Below are positions 7,960-15,351 of a DNA stretch of 64,000 nucleotides, piece by piece. Within the stretch, counting starts at the first letter, position 1. Each line of letters begins with the position of its first letter. Made by a program: the position numbers and the translations under genes. The stretch comes from an uncultured Alphaproteobacteria bacterium (GTDB lineage Bacteria > Pseudomonadota > Alphaproteobacteria > HIMB59): positions 1-64,000 of the forward strand of contig CACPCY010000001.1 in the NCBI GenBank assembly GCA_902632575.1, written 5' to 3'. Under the pieces are notes generated by a model. That model made no database searches. It saw only the letters and a program-made list of their open reading frames with translations, and was not told the DNA's origin.

Positions 7960-8558
7960 GTTTTTAGTCCTTTCTGAGAATTGTTTATGCTAGCAGAGAT
8001 GGGATCAGGTATTTTTTTGCAATGACTATAAGCTCTGTCCATCGCTTCCTCTACTTGAGGCATGGCCCACTGTATTGTAGGCAAGTCTATGAATGTTCTT
8101 AAAGCTACTGTTTCCTCGAAAGGAACATCAGTGACTGTTAAGCGAGAGCGTTTATGAAAAGTATAATATTCTTTAATCGTTTCATGATTGTAAGAACCCA
8201 TGCCTATTAGAATCATGTGTCCATTCTTATATGGATATATTTCATGGACCATTCCGGTTGTTGAATGACCATTTTCCTTGAGCTCAATTTCTTTATCTAA
8301 TAATTTTGTAAGATCTGGGTGAACTGATAAGGTAAATAATTCAAAGAATTGAAGCACACGATCACAATTATTTTTTGTCATAACAAAAATAATATTTTCT
8401 GAGTCTTCAACATCGCCACTACGCTCGATTGCAATCATTTCCTCTTCCAATAATTGAATATTCCAACCGTGAAATTTTTCTAAAGTCATCGCTGAGCTTA
8501 AGGAGACAAAAAATAGAGAGATAATTATTAATATTAAGTATTTTCCTCTTTGTACCAC
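7956..8558 (-). CDS. secreted protein, unknown (W-x-I...C family)
   Basis: The open frame extends to a TTG at 8735, but the first about 60 codons look non-coding and precede a convincing signal peptide (RGKYLILIIISLFFVSLSSAMT). I place the start at GTG 8556-8558, though no good Shine-Dalgarno decides it. The mature part begins near FHGWNIQLLEEE, has NNCDRVLQFFELFT in a central strand, and ends with a helix holding a Cys (DRAYSHCKK). This resembles the layout of the protein at 6615-7157, suggesting paralogues. Coupled by ATGA to the next gene. Function unknown. Confidence 0.55.
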   Translation of the reverse strand: MVQRGKYLILIIISLFFVSLSSAMTLEKFHGWNIQLLEEEMIAIERSGDVEDSENIIFVMTKNNCDRVLQFFELFTLSVHPDLTKLLDKEIELKENGHSTTGMVHEIYPYKNGHMILIGMGSYNHETIKEYYTFHKRSRLTVTDVPFEETVALRTFIDLPTIQWAMPQVEEAMDRAYSHCKKIPDPISASINNSQKGLKT

Positions 8559-8781
8559 GGCTAATTTACAGGAGGATGGGATTAGCCGCAGCACAGAAAG
8601 GAACCATGAAAAAACCACCTCAATTTTTCCTCTCTCTTTTTTTTGTTTGTCATTTATTAACCTGGTAGGAAATGACTTAGAGAAGGAGTAACTTGAAAAC
8701 AGAAAGGAAGAGAGAGGTCTTTGCACTGAAGACAAAGATATTAAATTTTAAAAATAAATATTGGGAAAAGTTTCTGAAATT

Positions 8782-10167
8782 TTAGACAGTTACAACATTG
8801 TTAAGAATATTCCAATTATTCTTAATAGCCCATCCAAAGATGGCCATAAATAGAAAATAGCTCAGACATAGAGACCAAAATAATTTTTTATCAATTGTAT
8901 TATAGCGACCCGTTTGATGATCACGATGGTAATCCCAGTAACTCCAAATTGTTATAATAGTAGAAAGACCTGTGAACAAATAAGATATCAAAATCCAAGC
9001 ATCTAAAATACTGATTTTATTGATTTTTGGAAGTCCATCACCAAATGTAAATTGAAATACCACGAGCGTCAGCAAAGAACCCAATGATACTGCTAGCTTA
9101 GACTCAAGTTCACGGGCCGGTATCCAAAATACACTAAACGATAGATAAACTAAAAAGATTACTGGTAAAATTATTTTCAAAATATAGTAGAAAGACTTTC
9201 TTGTAAGCTCAAAGTTGAAATGAACTTCTTGTTGCACACCCTGACCGTAAATTTTTGTAGGACAGCAATCAAAATCATGATGTGTTATTTGCCACTCGTA
9301 AAGATTTTCATTGCCCCTATCAATCACAAATTTAGGATTATATAATGCAGATGTACTCAAATCAGTGTCTTGGAAAACAAAACCTGCTGATGTTGCTATT
9401 CTATCGAATGGAAATTTTTGAAATTCCGAAATGTTATTTGCCTGGTAATTTATTTTTTGAACTAAATGAAAATTATAAGGTTTATTACTTGTTACTAATA
9501 AGCTATGAAACTCAGATCGATTAATAAATGAAGTGATATCTGATGCATCGAAATTAGGATACCATATTTTTTGGAGAATATTTTCTAATTCAGCGGATTT
9601 TCTAAAAATACATTTTATTTCAGAGTCTTCATTTTCAGCAAACTTGACTTTATCTAAACCTAATATTAGAGGTAGCTTATGAATTAAATCTTCATTTCTC
9701 CACTTTAGATGTACTTCAAAATCTAAACTAGTTTTGCTACTTTGTTGAACAATCTCTATGTCTCTCAATATAATATCAAATTCGACAATAGGATGTCCCA
9801 AATAAGGAGTTCTCTCTAAACTAATTGTTTTAGCTTCACCATCTGATCCAATTACCTTTAGCGAAACATTCCTAGTTGCTAAAAATTTCTTTACATTATC
9901 TTCCTCAATATTGGATATATCCTCCCCATTAATTTCGATAATCTGATCCCCTGTAGATATAGAGGACTCAAAAGCAGAAGAGCCAAAACGTATTTTGTCA
10001 ATAAATGCACCGTTTTCCTCTAAAACTACACCGACATCATTGTAGGCCAGACGTATATTAGACGTTTCTCTAAAATCTTTTTTTAGGAGTCGTTCACAAA
10101 TTTCTGCTCCCCAGCTAACACTGGAAAAGAAAACCCAAAATCCTAAAATTATCCCCCTTAAAAACAA
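8782..10167 (-). CDS. PDZ domain fused to pentameric ligand-gated ion channel
   Basis: 461 residues from a TTG start. Residues 1-21 are a signal peptide. Residues about 43-118 form a PDZ-like domain (GAFIDKIRFGSSAFESSI, then GDQIIEINGEDI). Residues about 125-322 match the extracellular domain of Cys-loop/pro-loop receptors: DIILRDIEIV, LKWRNED, IWYPNFDASD (201-210) and the pro-loop FPFD (252-255), without the eukaryotic Cys pair. Four membrane helices follow: M1 325-349, M2 357-377, M3 385-409, M4 428-448. In M2, Glu355 sits at -2', Lys357 at 0' and Leu366 at 9', the arrangement of cation-selective channels such as GLIC. It should form a homopentameric channel in the inner membrane with its sensor in the periplasm. 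The ligand is unknown. Downstream partner of the HTH gene at 10169, one base away. Confidence 0.85.
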   Translation of the reverse strand: MFLRGIILGFWVFFSSVSWGAEICERLLKKDFRETSNIRLAYNDVGVVLEENGAFIDKIRFGSSAFESSISTGDQIIEINGEDISNIEEDNVKKFLATRNVSLKVIGSDGEAKTISLERTPYLGHPIVEFDIILRDIEIVQQSSKTSLDFEVHLKWRNEDLIHKLPLILGLDKVKFAENEDSEIKCIFRKSAELENILQKIWYPNFDASDITSFINRSEFHSLLVTSNKPYNFHLVQKINYQANNISEFQKFPFDRIATSAGFVFQDTDLSTSALYNPKFVIDRGNENLYEWQITHHDFDCCPTKIYGQGVQQEVHFNFELTRKSFYYILKIILPVIFLVYLSFSVFWIPARELESKLAVSLGSLLTLVVFQFTFGDGLPKINKISILDAWILISYLFTGLSTIITIWSYWDYHRDHQTGRYNTIDKKLFWSLCLSYFLFMAIFGWAIKNNWNILNNVVTV

Positions 10168-10168
10168 A

Positions 10169-10633
10169 TTAGAGTGATTTTAACACACTCTTAATTTTAC
10201 TCAACTGATCATCTAATTTTTGGATGTCTTGATAAATTTTTTCTTTTTCATGAGGAACTATTTTTGATCCCCCTGAACTTTTCTCATCCATTGACTCACG
10301 CACGGCGTCCATTAAATCTCCCAATCTTCCACCTATTGCTAATATCTCTGATTGTACTTCACTTTCACTAGCAGGTTTTTCAGGTTGTGCGGTTGCTAGA
10401 TAATCTTTCAAAAAATTGCTAAAGGGAGTTTTTTGGTAAATTTTATGCATAGCATGCTCTAAACGAATGACAGTTCTAAATTGTATATTCCTATCACTAT
10501 CGTCAGGATCAGCACATTTGTAAATATAAGACTTGGACTTCCCAGTAATATCTTGAATGTCTTGATCACTTAAATTTTTAAGAACCTCTTTTAGGGTATG
10601 TTCAATGGTGATAATTTCTTTTGTTTTAGACAT
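10169..10633 (-). CDS. HTH DNA-binding protein with C-terminal coiled coil
   Basis: 154 residues. Residues about 10-60 contain a helix-turn-helix (LSDQDIQDITGKSKSYIYKC followed by ADPDD and a helix with TVIRLEHAMHK), a pattern seen in alphaproteobacterial regulators resembling phage CII proteins. Residues about 95-154 form a long charged helix likely to dimerise (EKEKIYQDIQKLDDQLSKI). The gene precedes the PDZ-channel gene by one base on the same strand, so it probably belongs to the same transcript and may control it. Start is ATG. The upstream 105-nt gap separates it from a divergent HTH gene. Confidence 0.65.
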   Translation of the reverse strand: MSKTKEIITIEHTLKEVLKNLSDQDIQDITGKSKSYIYKCADPDDSDRNIQFRTVIRLEHAMHKIYQKTPFSNFLKDYLATAQPEKPASESEVQSEILAIGGRLGDLMDAVRESMDEKSSGGSKIVPHEKEKIYQDIQKLDDQLSKIKSVLKSL

Positions 10634-10738
10634 ACCTCACTATAGCAATTTATGTTAAGCGGGTAATCAATAATCTATGTCCAAAAATAAAAAAGCTTTA
10701 GACTATTTGTAGAAATAATATTCCTCATTATTGTAGTC

Positions 10739-11059
10739 ATGAAGTCAAATTATATTACTCCTACTTTAGGTGGAAGGTTGTCCTCTAATAAAAAAAATGA
10801 ACCACAATCCCTAAGAGATATTGAAGAGTATTTGCGTTATTTAGCACAAATCAGGCAAGAAAATAATATTTCTGTTGAGGATGTAATGCAGCATTTGAAT
10901 TATTCTCGTAGTACTCTTGATGCTCTTGAAAATGGAAATCTAGAATTTATTCAGTATCCTCTAAATTACTTTTTTACAAGGCAATATGCCTCCTATCTTA
11001 AAGTGCCCTTTCCTCAGCAATTTTTAATGAGTCATTTTAAACCGGGAGAAAAAAAGTAA
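10739..11059 (+). CDS. RodZ-type HTH domain protein, 106 aa
   Basis: Residues about 24-95 match the N-terminal helix-turn-helix of RodZ and related proteins: IEEYLRYLAQIRQENNIS, VEDVMQHLNYSRSTLDALE, then a YFFTRQYASYLKV segment equivalent to the usual G-F-x-R-x-Y-A-x-x-L. The membrane helix and periplasmic part of full RodZ are absent, so this is a stand-alone cytoplasmic domain. Its stop overlaps the next start (TAATG), so the two are translationally coupled. It could act as a regulator or cytoskeletal adaptor. Confidence 0.65.
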   Translation: MKSNYITPTLGGRLSSNKKNEPQSLRDIEEYLRYLAQIRQENNISVEDVMQHLNYSRSTLDALENGNLEFIQYPLNYFFTRQYASYLKVPFPQQFLMSHFKPGEKK

Positions 11060-11586
11060 TGAGAGCAATATTATTGTTATTTCTCAGTATTTTTTTAACC
11101 AATTGTTCTTTAAAAGCAGAGAACAGTCCTATACATCATGAATTTGATAATTGGATACATATGGAGGCTAAAGAAGAAAACTTGGACTTAGTCTTTAGTT
11201 TGGAAAACCAAGATCAAATGATTATTTTTATTGTCGATCCAAACTTAAGTTGCGATGCTCGTTTAGTTTATACCAATAGAGAATTTGAACCCAAAGATTT
11301 TGATGTTATGAATGGTGAGACATTTGATTGGAAGCTCTCAGGTCAATCTTATGAGGGCAAAGATGCGAGCCGATTGAATGCCGATGGATACGTTCGGTGG
11401 GAGTTAATGAGTTTTTATAAACATCACTTCTCCAAGCTGGAAGACCTGTTGTCCGAAAGAGGACAAATTTCATTTTCTATCAATGATCCTCTCAAGAGGT
11501 TTAAAAAACAAGAGATTGAAATGAAAGCTAATGGACTTAGTTCTGCACTTAACAGTGCTTTGGATACTTGCCAGGGGTGGACATGA
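11059..11586 (+). CDS. secreted or lipoprotein-like protein, 175 aa
   Basis: An N-terminal leader (MRAILLLFLSIFLTNC) ends in a Cys, which suggests a lipoprotein, although the Asn at -1 departs from the lipobox consensus; ordinary Sec cleavage near SLKAEN is the alternative. The mature protein has a Trp near its start (FDNWIHME), a Cys-containing strand (LSCDARLVYT) and a final helix with Cys (ALDTCQGW), a layout loosely shared with the proteins at 6615 and 7956. Start overlaps the upstream stop by 1 nt. Function unknown. Confidence 0.55.
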   Translation: MRAILLLFLSIFLTNCSLKAENSPIHHEFDNWIHMEAKEENLDLVFSLENQDQMIIFIVDPNLSCDARLVYTNREFEPKDFDVMNGETFDWKLSGQSYEGKDASRLNADGYVRWELMSFYKHHFSKLEDLLSERGQISFSINDPLKRFKKQEIEMKANGLSSALNSALDTCQGWT

Positions 11587-12032
11587 TAAAAAAGTTATTT
11601 TGCGTTATCGTACTCCTAACTTGGTCTTTACCAATTAAAGCAGAAATTAATCAAGCATCGATTTTTGTGCTGGGCAGTTTAGATAAAGAAACAAAGCAAT
11701 TATTTAGAGAAACAATTTATAACCAAATACACAATTACGCTCAAACAATTAGTACAGAAACACAGTCAAAAATATATGTGTTTCCTTATCAAAATCAAAA
11801 TCAATGGCAGGTTGTGAGTTTTCATGTCCAAGGAAATGAAAACCATTCATATCTTCTCGATCTCTCATTAGAGGGTCACCCTATTCAGTCTTTAGATGAA
11901 ATCCGCCAACTCGTTGGTCTAGATGGTTCTCTTAAATACATCGGTTGGAGCAGCTATGATGAGCTTCCACCAGAAAAGGTTTTTATTGCTTCAAAAATTA
12001 TCGCACAAGATTATCTGTACTTGTATTTTTAA
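11583..12032 (+). CDS. secreted hypothetical protein, 149 aa
   Basis: The frame is open from ATG 11568, but ATG 11583 is preferred because AGGGGTGG lies just upstream and the protein then starts with a signal peptide (MIKKLFCVIVLLTWSLPIKAE). It overlaps the 3' end of the preceding gene by 4 nt (ATGA). The mature part is small, Gln/Ser-rich and without cysteines apart from the leader, with strand-helix alternation. No family recognised. It completes a three-gene coupled set beginning at 10739. Confidence 0.55.
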   Translation: MIKKLFCVIVLLTWSLPIKAEINQASIFVLGSLDKETKQLFRETIYNQIHNYAQTISTETQSKIYVFPYQNQNQWQVVSFHVQGNENHSYLLDLSLEGHPIQSLDEIRQLVGLDGSLKYIGWSSYDELPPEKVFIASKIIAQDYLYLYF

Positions 12033-12042
12033 AAAAAGTTCT

Positions 12043-12219
12043 ATGAGTGTTCTTGTCTTTGTTTCTTTGATGTCTTATCAAAGTGGTTTCATTCCTTTAG
12101 TGTTAATAGTAGGTGTCTTATTATACGCGTTTGTAGTCTTATTTTTTTTCTTAACATACAATCATCAAAGATCGTCAACTCCATCAATAGCAGAAACCAC
12201 CATTAACGACTCAATATAG
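12043..12219 (+). CDS. possible small membrane protein, 58 aa
   Basis: A short frame beginning ATG 10 nt after the previous stop. Residues about 1-38 are strongly hydrophobic (MSVLVFVSLMSYQSG, then FIPLVLIVGVLLYAFVV) and the tail is polar. Its last 55 nt overlap the convergent zinc-knuckle gene at 12165-12377, which reduces confidence. Position right after a three-gene unit supports a real gene; the overlap argues against it. Confidence 0.35.
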   Translation: MSVLVFVSLMSYQSGFIPLVLIVGVLLYAFVVLFFFLTYNHQRSSTPSIAETTINDSI

Positions 12220-12377
12220 CGCTTTTTGCTACAATCGTAGCAAATCGTAATCATTTCATCGTTGATTTTATTGATATATTTCTTTGAGACCTCCTTGTAG
12301 TCACCACATTCAGTGCACTTGTTATAAGGAATTTCATTATTTTCAAATAACTCCTCTTTTCCATTCCACCAGCCCAT
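12165..12377 (-). CDS. small zinc-knuckle protein, 70 aa
   Basis: Two CxxC knuckles (YNKCTECGDY and TICYDCSKK) about 21 residues apart form a plausible single zinc site of the treble-clef or zinc-ribbon kind, and an N-terminal MGWWNGKEE precedes them. There is no signal peptide. The gene stands alone, with its 3' end overlapping a possible small plus-strand gene. It resembles other small zinc proteins in this region (7157-7570). Function unknown. Confidence 0.55.
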   Translation of the reverse strand: MGWWNGKEELFENNEIPYNKCTECGDYKEVSKKYINKINDEMITICYDCSKKRYIESLMVVSAIDGVDDL

Positions 12378-12450
12378 TGGTGATAAATATCATATATATT
12401 TACCATTCTTTGATAGAAGTTACGCATAAATTAAAAAAGTTGTTAATAAA

Positions 12451-13020
12451 TTATTTGGTTAATTCCTTAATTAAAATATTGAGATCACTTATAAAAGTCT
12501 TTTGATCAATAGAGGTATCAAGATACATGGTGCAATGGTGATTGTTGAAGTGGTCAGTGAGAAATTTCACTGCATTTTCTTCACCACTCCAAGATCGACT
12601 AAAATCCTCTGAGGCTTGAAAAAATGACTTCAATGACTCCTCACTACAATTATCCCAAAACGCAGGACAATAGTTTATTCCATCACCCTTAAATAGATTA
12701 ATGTATGCATCTAATACCAAGATTTCAAAATTAGGATAATTGACTTTTTTATATTTGCTTATATCCACACCATCCAAATTAGTTAAAAATTGCTTTGATT
12801 GGGAGTCATAATACAAGTCATAGTTTAAGTTTTCTGCACCTTCAAAATTATTGTTAAAGAATTCAATTATTTTTTTTCGTATTTCAACCTCTTCAATAGG
12901 ATCTAAAGACCAGTAAACTTCCTCTAAGTATCCAACACAGTAATCTTGATCTAGTGAATTAGAGAGTAACTTTGATGGAATTAAAAAAGCAACTATCAGA
13001 ATTAAAGGTTTTAAGTTCAC
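12451..13020 (-). CDS. secreted hypothetical protein, 189 aa
   Basis: GTG start overlapping the stop of the DadA-like gene by 1 nt, so translationally coupled to it. Residues 1-20 are a signal peptide (MNLKPLILIVAFLIPSKLLS). The mature protein is acidic, with cysteines in DYCVGY, NYCPAFWDNC and HHCTMYL that may pair in the periplasm. Helix-rich. No family recognised. It is the last gene of the run that starts at 15141. Confidence 0.55.
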   Translation of the reverse strand: MNLKPLILIVAFLIPSKLLSNSLDQDYCVGYLEEVYWSLDPIEEVEIRKKIIEFFNNNFEGAENLNYDLYYDSQSKQFLTNLDGVDISKYKKVNYPNFEILVLDAYINLFKGDGINYCPAFWDNCSEESLKSFFQASEDFSRSWSGEENAVKFLTDHFNNHHCTMYLDTSIDQKTFISDLNILIKELTK

Positions 13021-14243
13021 TATAAATACCTATCAATCGTAAAAGCTGGATTATGTGGTGTCTCACCGTTCACTAGCCCAGTAATTACTTTTCCAGTTAT
13101 AGGGCCTAAAGTCCAACCTAAGTGATTATGTCCAAAACCGTAATAAAGATTTTCAAGACTTGGGGACTTACTAATTATTGGCAAACAGTCTGGGAGAGTT
13201 GGTCTGAAGCCTAACCATGAATTTTGATATTCTTGAAGTTTTGGAATTAATTGTTTGGCATAACGATGAATGTAATTAAGCCTTGATTTATTAACCTTTT
13301 TTTTTGTACCGGCTAATTCCACTGTCCCTGCAGCTCTTATTCCATATTCAAGTGGGGTCAAGTACATACCTGATTCTACCAGACAAGTAGGACGAGTTAA
13401 ATATTCTTGAGTTCCAAGAAACTCTAAATGGTAACCTCTTTCTGTTTCAAGAGGTATCCTTTTATTTTCTAGTTGATAAACTAAATTTTTTGAAAAGGCT
13501 CCACTACAAATAATTAAACAGTCATAATTTTTATTATTGATGCTGAATTTTCCAAAACTATGATTTACTGATATAACCTTTTCCTTTAAAAATTTTCCCA
13601 TTTTTTCAGTAAACTTTGAAAATAACTTATTTAAGATTTTATCCGGATTTAAAGTGTGATGTGCACGTGGAAAATACCAACCTCCTTTAATGCTGTTACT
13701 TAAATTTGGCTCGAGATCTAAAATCTCACCTTTGGAAAGACTAATTTGCTCAACATTATTTTTTTTTCTTATTTCTATTTGGTCATTAGTTGGTTTTTCT
13801 TTTTCATTCATCCAAACATATAAAACTCCTTTATGTGTCACTAAATCCATAGCACCAATTTCACTCAGTAATATCTCATAAGACTGTAAAGCATTCTTTA
13901 AAAGGCTTGTCATATGCTCTGCAGTAAAGTTCATTGAGTTTGAATTACAATTTTGGAGAAATTTAAAGATCCAAGGAAACATTTTAGGTAAATAAGACCA
14001 TTTTATAGACAGGGGAGAGTTGTTGGAAAAAGTATATCGAAATAAATTTTTCCAAATATCAGGCTGATTTAATGCAGGAACACCGTAATCTGCAATCACA
14101 CTAGCATGTCCTCTCGAAGTTCCTGAGCCAGGATCATTCTGATCAAAAATTGTAACTTGATGACCTGATGACTGTAAATAATAAGAGGTGCTAAGACCAA
14201 CAATTCCAGCTCCAATTACTGCAATTTGTTTATTATCTCTCAT
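13020..14243 (-). CDS. D-amino-acid dehydrogenase-like FAD oxidoreductase
   Basis: 407 residues from ATG 14243, whose A is shared with the TGA of the upstream gene (TGATG). The N-terminus carries the dinucleotide fold (IAVIGAGIVGLSTSYYL, then VTIFDQNDPGSGTS), and the C-terminus the DAO-family ending YYGFGHNHLGWTLGPITGK. Length and motifs fit the DadA branch, which oxidises D-amino acids to 2-oxo acids and passes electrons to the membrane chain. Substrate cannot be read from sequence; related oxidases for sarcosine, glycine or hydroxyproline are possible. It lies between a nuclease and a secreted protein in a four-gene overlapping unit, an odd mix of functions. Confidence 0.75.
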   Translation of the reverse strand: MRDNKQIAVIGAGIVGLSTSYYLQSSGHQVTIFDQNDPGSGTSRGHASVIADYGVPALNQPDIWKNLFRYTFSNNSPLSIKWSYLPKMFPWIFKFLQNCNSNSMNFTAEHMTSLLKNALQSYEILLSEIGAMDLVTHKGVLYVWMNEKEKPTNDQIEIRKKNNVEQISLSKGEILDLEPNLSNSIKGGWYFPRAHHTLNPDKILNKLFSKFTEKMGKFLKEKVISVNHSFGKFSINNKNYDCLIICSGAFSKNLVYQLENKRIPLETERGYHLEFLGTQEYLTRPTCLVESGMYLTPLEYGIRAAGTVELAGTKKKVNKSRLNYIHRYAKQLIPKLQEYQNSWLGFRPTLPDCLPIISKSPSLENLYYGFGHNHLGWTLGPITGKVITGLVNGETPHNPAFTIDRYL

Positions 14244-14707
14244 CAATTACTTTTTCGATAATCCCATGGATATTGAAATTTCATAGACCACATTCCAAGC
14301 CCATTTGATTTAGCATACTCCTCATCAGAAATAAATTTGTCTGAATATTTTCTGTAAGCAAACGCAAATCCCTCTCTAACTAAATATCTGCTCAAAGACT
14401 CTCCATTGACAAAACACTCACCTAATACTCTCCCATAAAAGTCTTTTCCCTCATCTGTGCAGCTAATTTTATTATTTGTAACTTTTTCGATTAAAAGGTT
14501 TTTTGATATTTTTCCACATGCAACTTTCCCCTCACTTGCAACACATGTCTGGTTAATTTCAGGAGCATCTATTCCGCTAAAACGTATTTTAACATCACCT
14601 AATTTAATTGTGTCTCCATCAACTACAGTGACGTGTGAAGCATAAAGATTATTTGTTAAAAAAAATATTGAAGAAAAAAAATAAAAAATAAGAATTTTTA
14701 ATGACAC
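14243..14707 (-). CDS. secreted thermonuclease-like (SNase) protein
   Basis: 154 residues with a signal peptide (1-23, cleavage near LYA-SHV). The SNase fold motifs are in order: VVDGDTI (Asp30, Asp32), IRFSGIDAPE (Arg42, Glu50) and DFYGRVLGE (Arg93). These match the calcium-binding aspartates and the catalytic Arg-Glu-Arg set of staphylococcal nuclease with the right spacing. It should cut DNA or RNA in the periplasm or outside the cell, perhaps for phosphorus or nucleotide scavenging. Cysteines (QTCV, VACG, ISCT, GECF) may form disulphides. It overlaps the DUF4396 gene by 10 nt. Confidence 0.85.
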   Translation of the reverse strand: MSLKILIFYFFSSIFFLTNNLYASHVTVVDGDTIKLGDVKIRFSGIDAPEINQTCVASEGKVACGKISKNLLIEKVTNNKISCTDEGKDFYGRVLGECFVNGESLSRYLVREGFAFAYRKYSDKFISDEEYAKSNGLGMWSMKFQYPWDYRKSN

Positions 14708-15141
14708 GCAATATTATACTTTTTTAATCTCCAATAATTATAAGGCCAAGGAGTGATAAATCCTACAAAAAGCATTATCGGAATTACCCACCATGTAAGC
14801 ATAGCCCCACCTGTTAAAATCACATCTGTAACATTCATTGCTATTTCCATGGATATCATTGAAATGAAACTCATTCCTAAAGCTGTTTTTAATGCCTGAT
14901 TAAATTTGAAGTTCTGTCGAATTAAAACGATTGTCTCAAGAATAATACTTGTAATTAATCCATTAATTATAGCGAGTATCATGATACTCATTACTGGCCA
15001 AGGTATTTGATTAATTTGGAAATATAAAATGGTTCCAAGGTCACCAATAGAACATCCTAATAAACACCATGAAGTATTTTTTGCGCTTCTTTTCCATGTA
15101 TGTTTACAGCGCCAGTGGAAAGAAGATAAAGCGAGGCTCAT
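14698..15141 (-). CDS. DUF4396-family membrane protein
   Basis: 147 residues with an opening HWRCKHTWKRS, the motif WCLLGCSIGD, and four hydrophobic helices (about 26-45, 50-72, 86-110, 118-137). The pattern HW...WCLxGCSxGD followed by a Met/Ser-rich helix (MSFISMISMEIAMN) is the signature of DUF4396 membrane proteins; the conserved Cys, His and Met suggest metal or redox sensitivity, but the function is unknown. It is the first gene of a minus-strand unit running to 12451. Confidence 0.7.
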   Translation of the reverse strand: MSLALSSFHWRCKHTWKRSAKNTSWCLLGCSIGDLGTILYFQINQIPWPVMSIMILAIINGLITSIILETIVLIRQNFKFNQALKTALGMSFISMISMEIAMNVTDVILTGGAMLTWWVIPIMLFVGFITPWPYNYWRLKKYNIACH

Positions 15142-15351
15142 AAATAAAATTCCATAATTTTTGTTACATTATTATAGTTATTTAGATCTGAGAATAATTG
15201 CCAAAATAGTGTAAATTTAAAAAATGCTGATTTTGCTCACTTTTAAGTAAACGGTATTTAATATTTGCATATCATTGTGGTTTTTTGACTGTTTGAAAAA
15301 AACACCATTTTGTTAAAACTATATGTACTTTTTTATAGGAGGAGGATTTCT

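Noticed and set aside
8559..8735. N-terminal extension of the secreted protein at 7956-8558
   Set aside because: It begins with TTG, would place about 60 residues before a normal signal peptide, and has no ribosome site.
15142..15351. Leader before the AglE-like gene as a riboswitch or operator region
   Set aside because: Apart from a good ribosome-binding site I found no clear dyad, stem set or -35/-10 pair.
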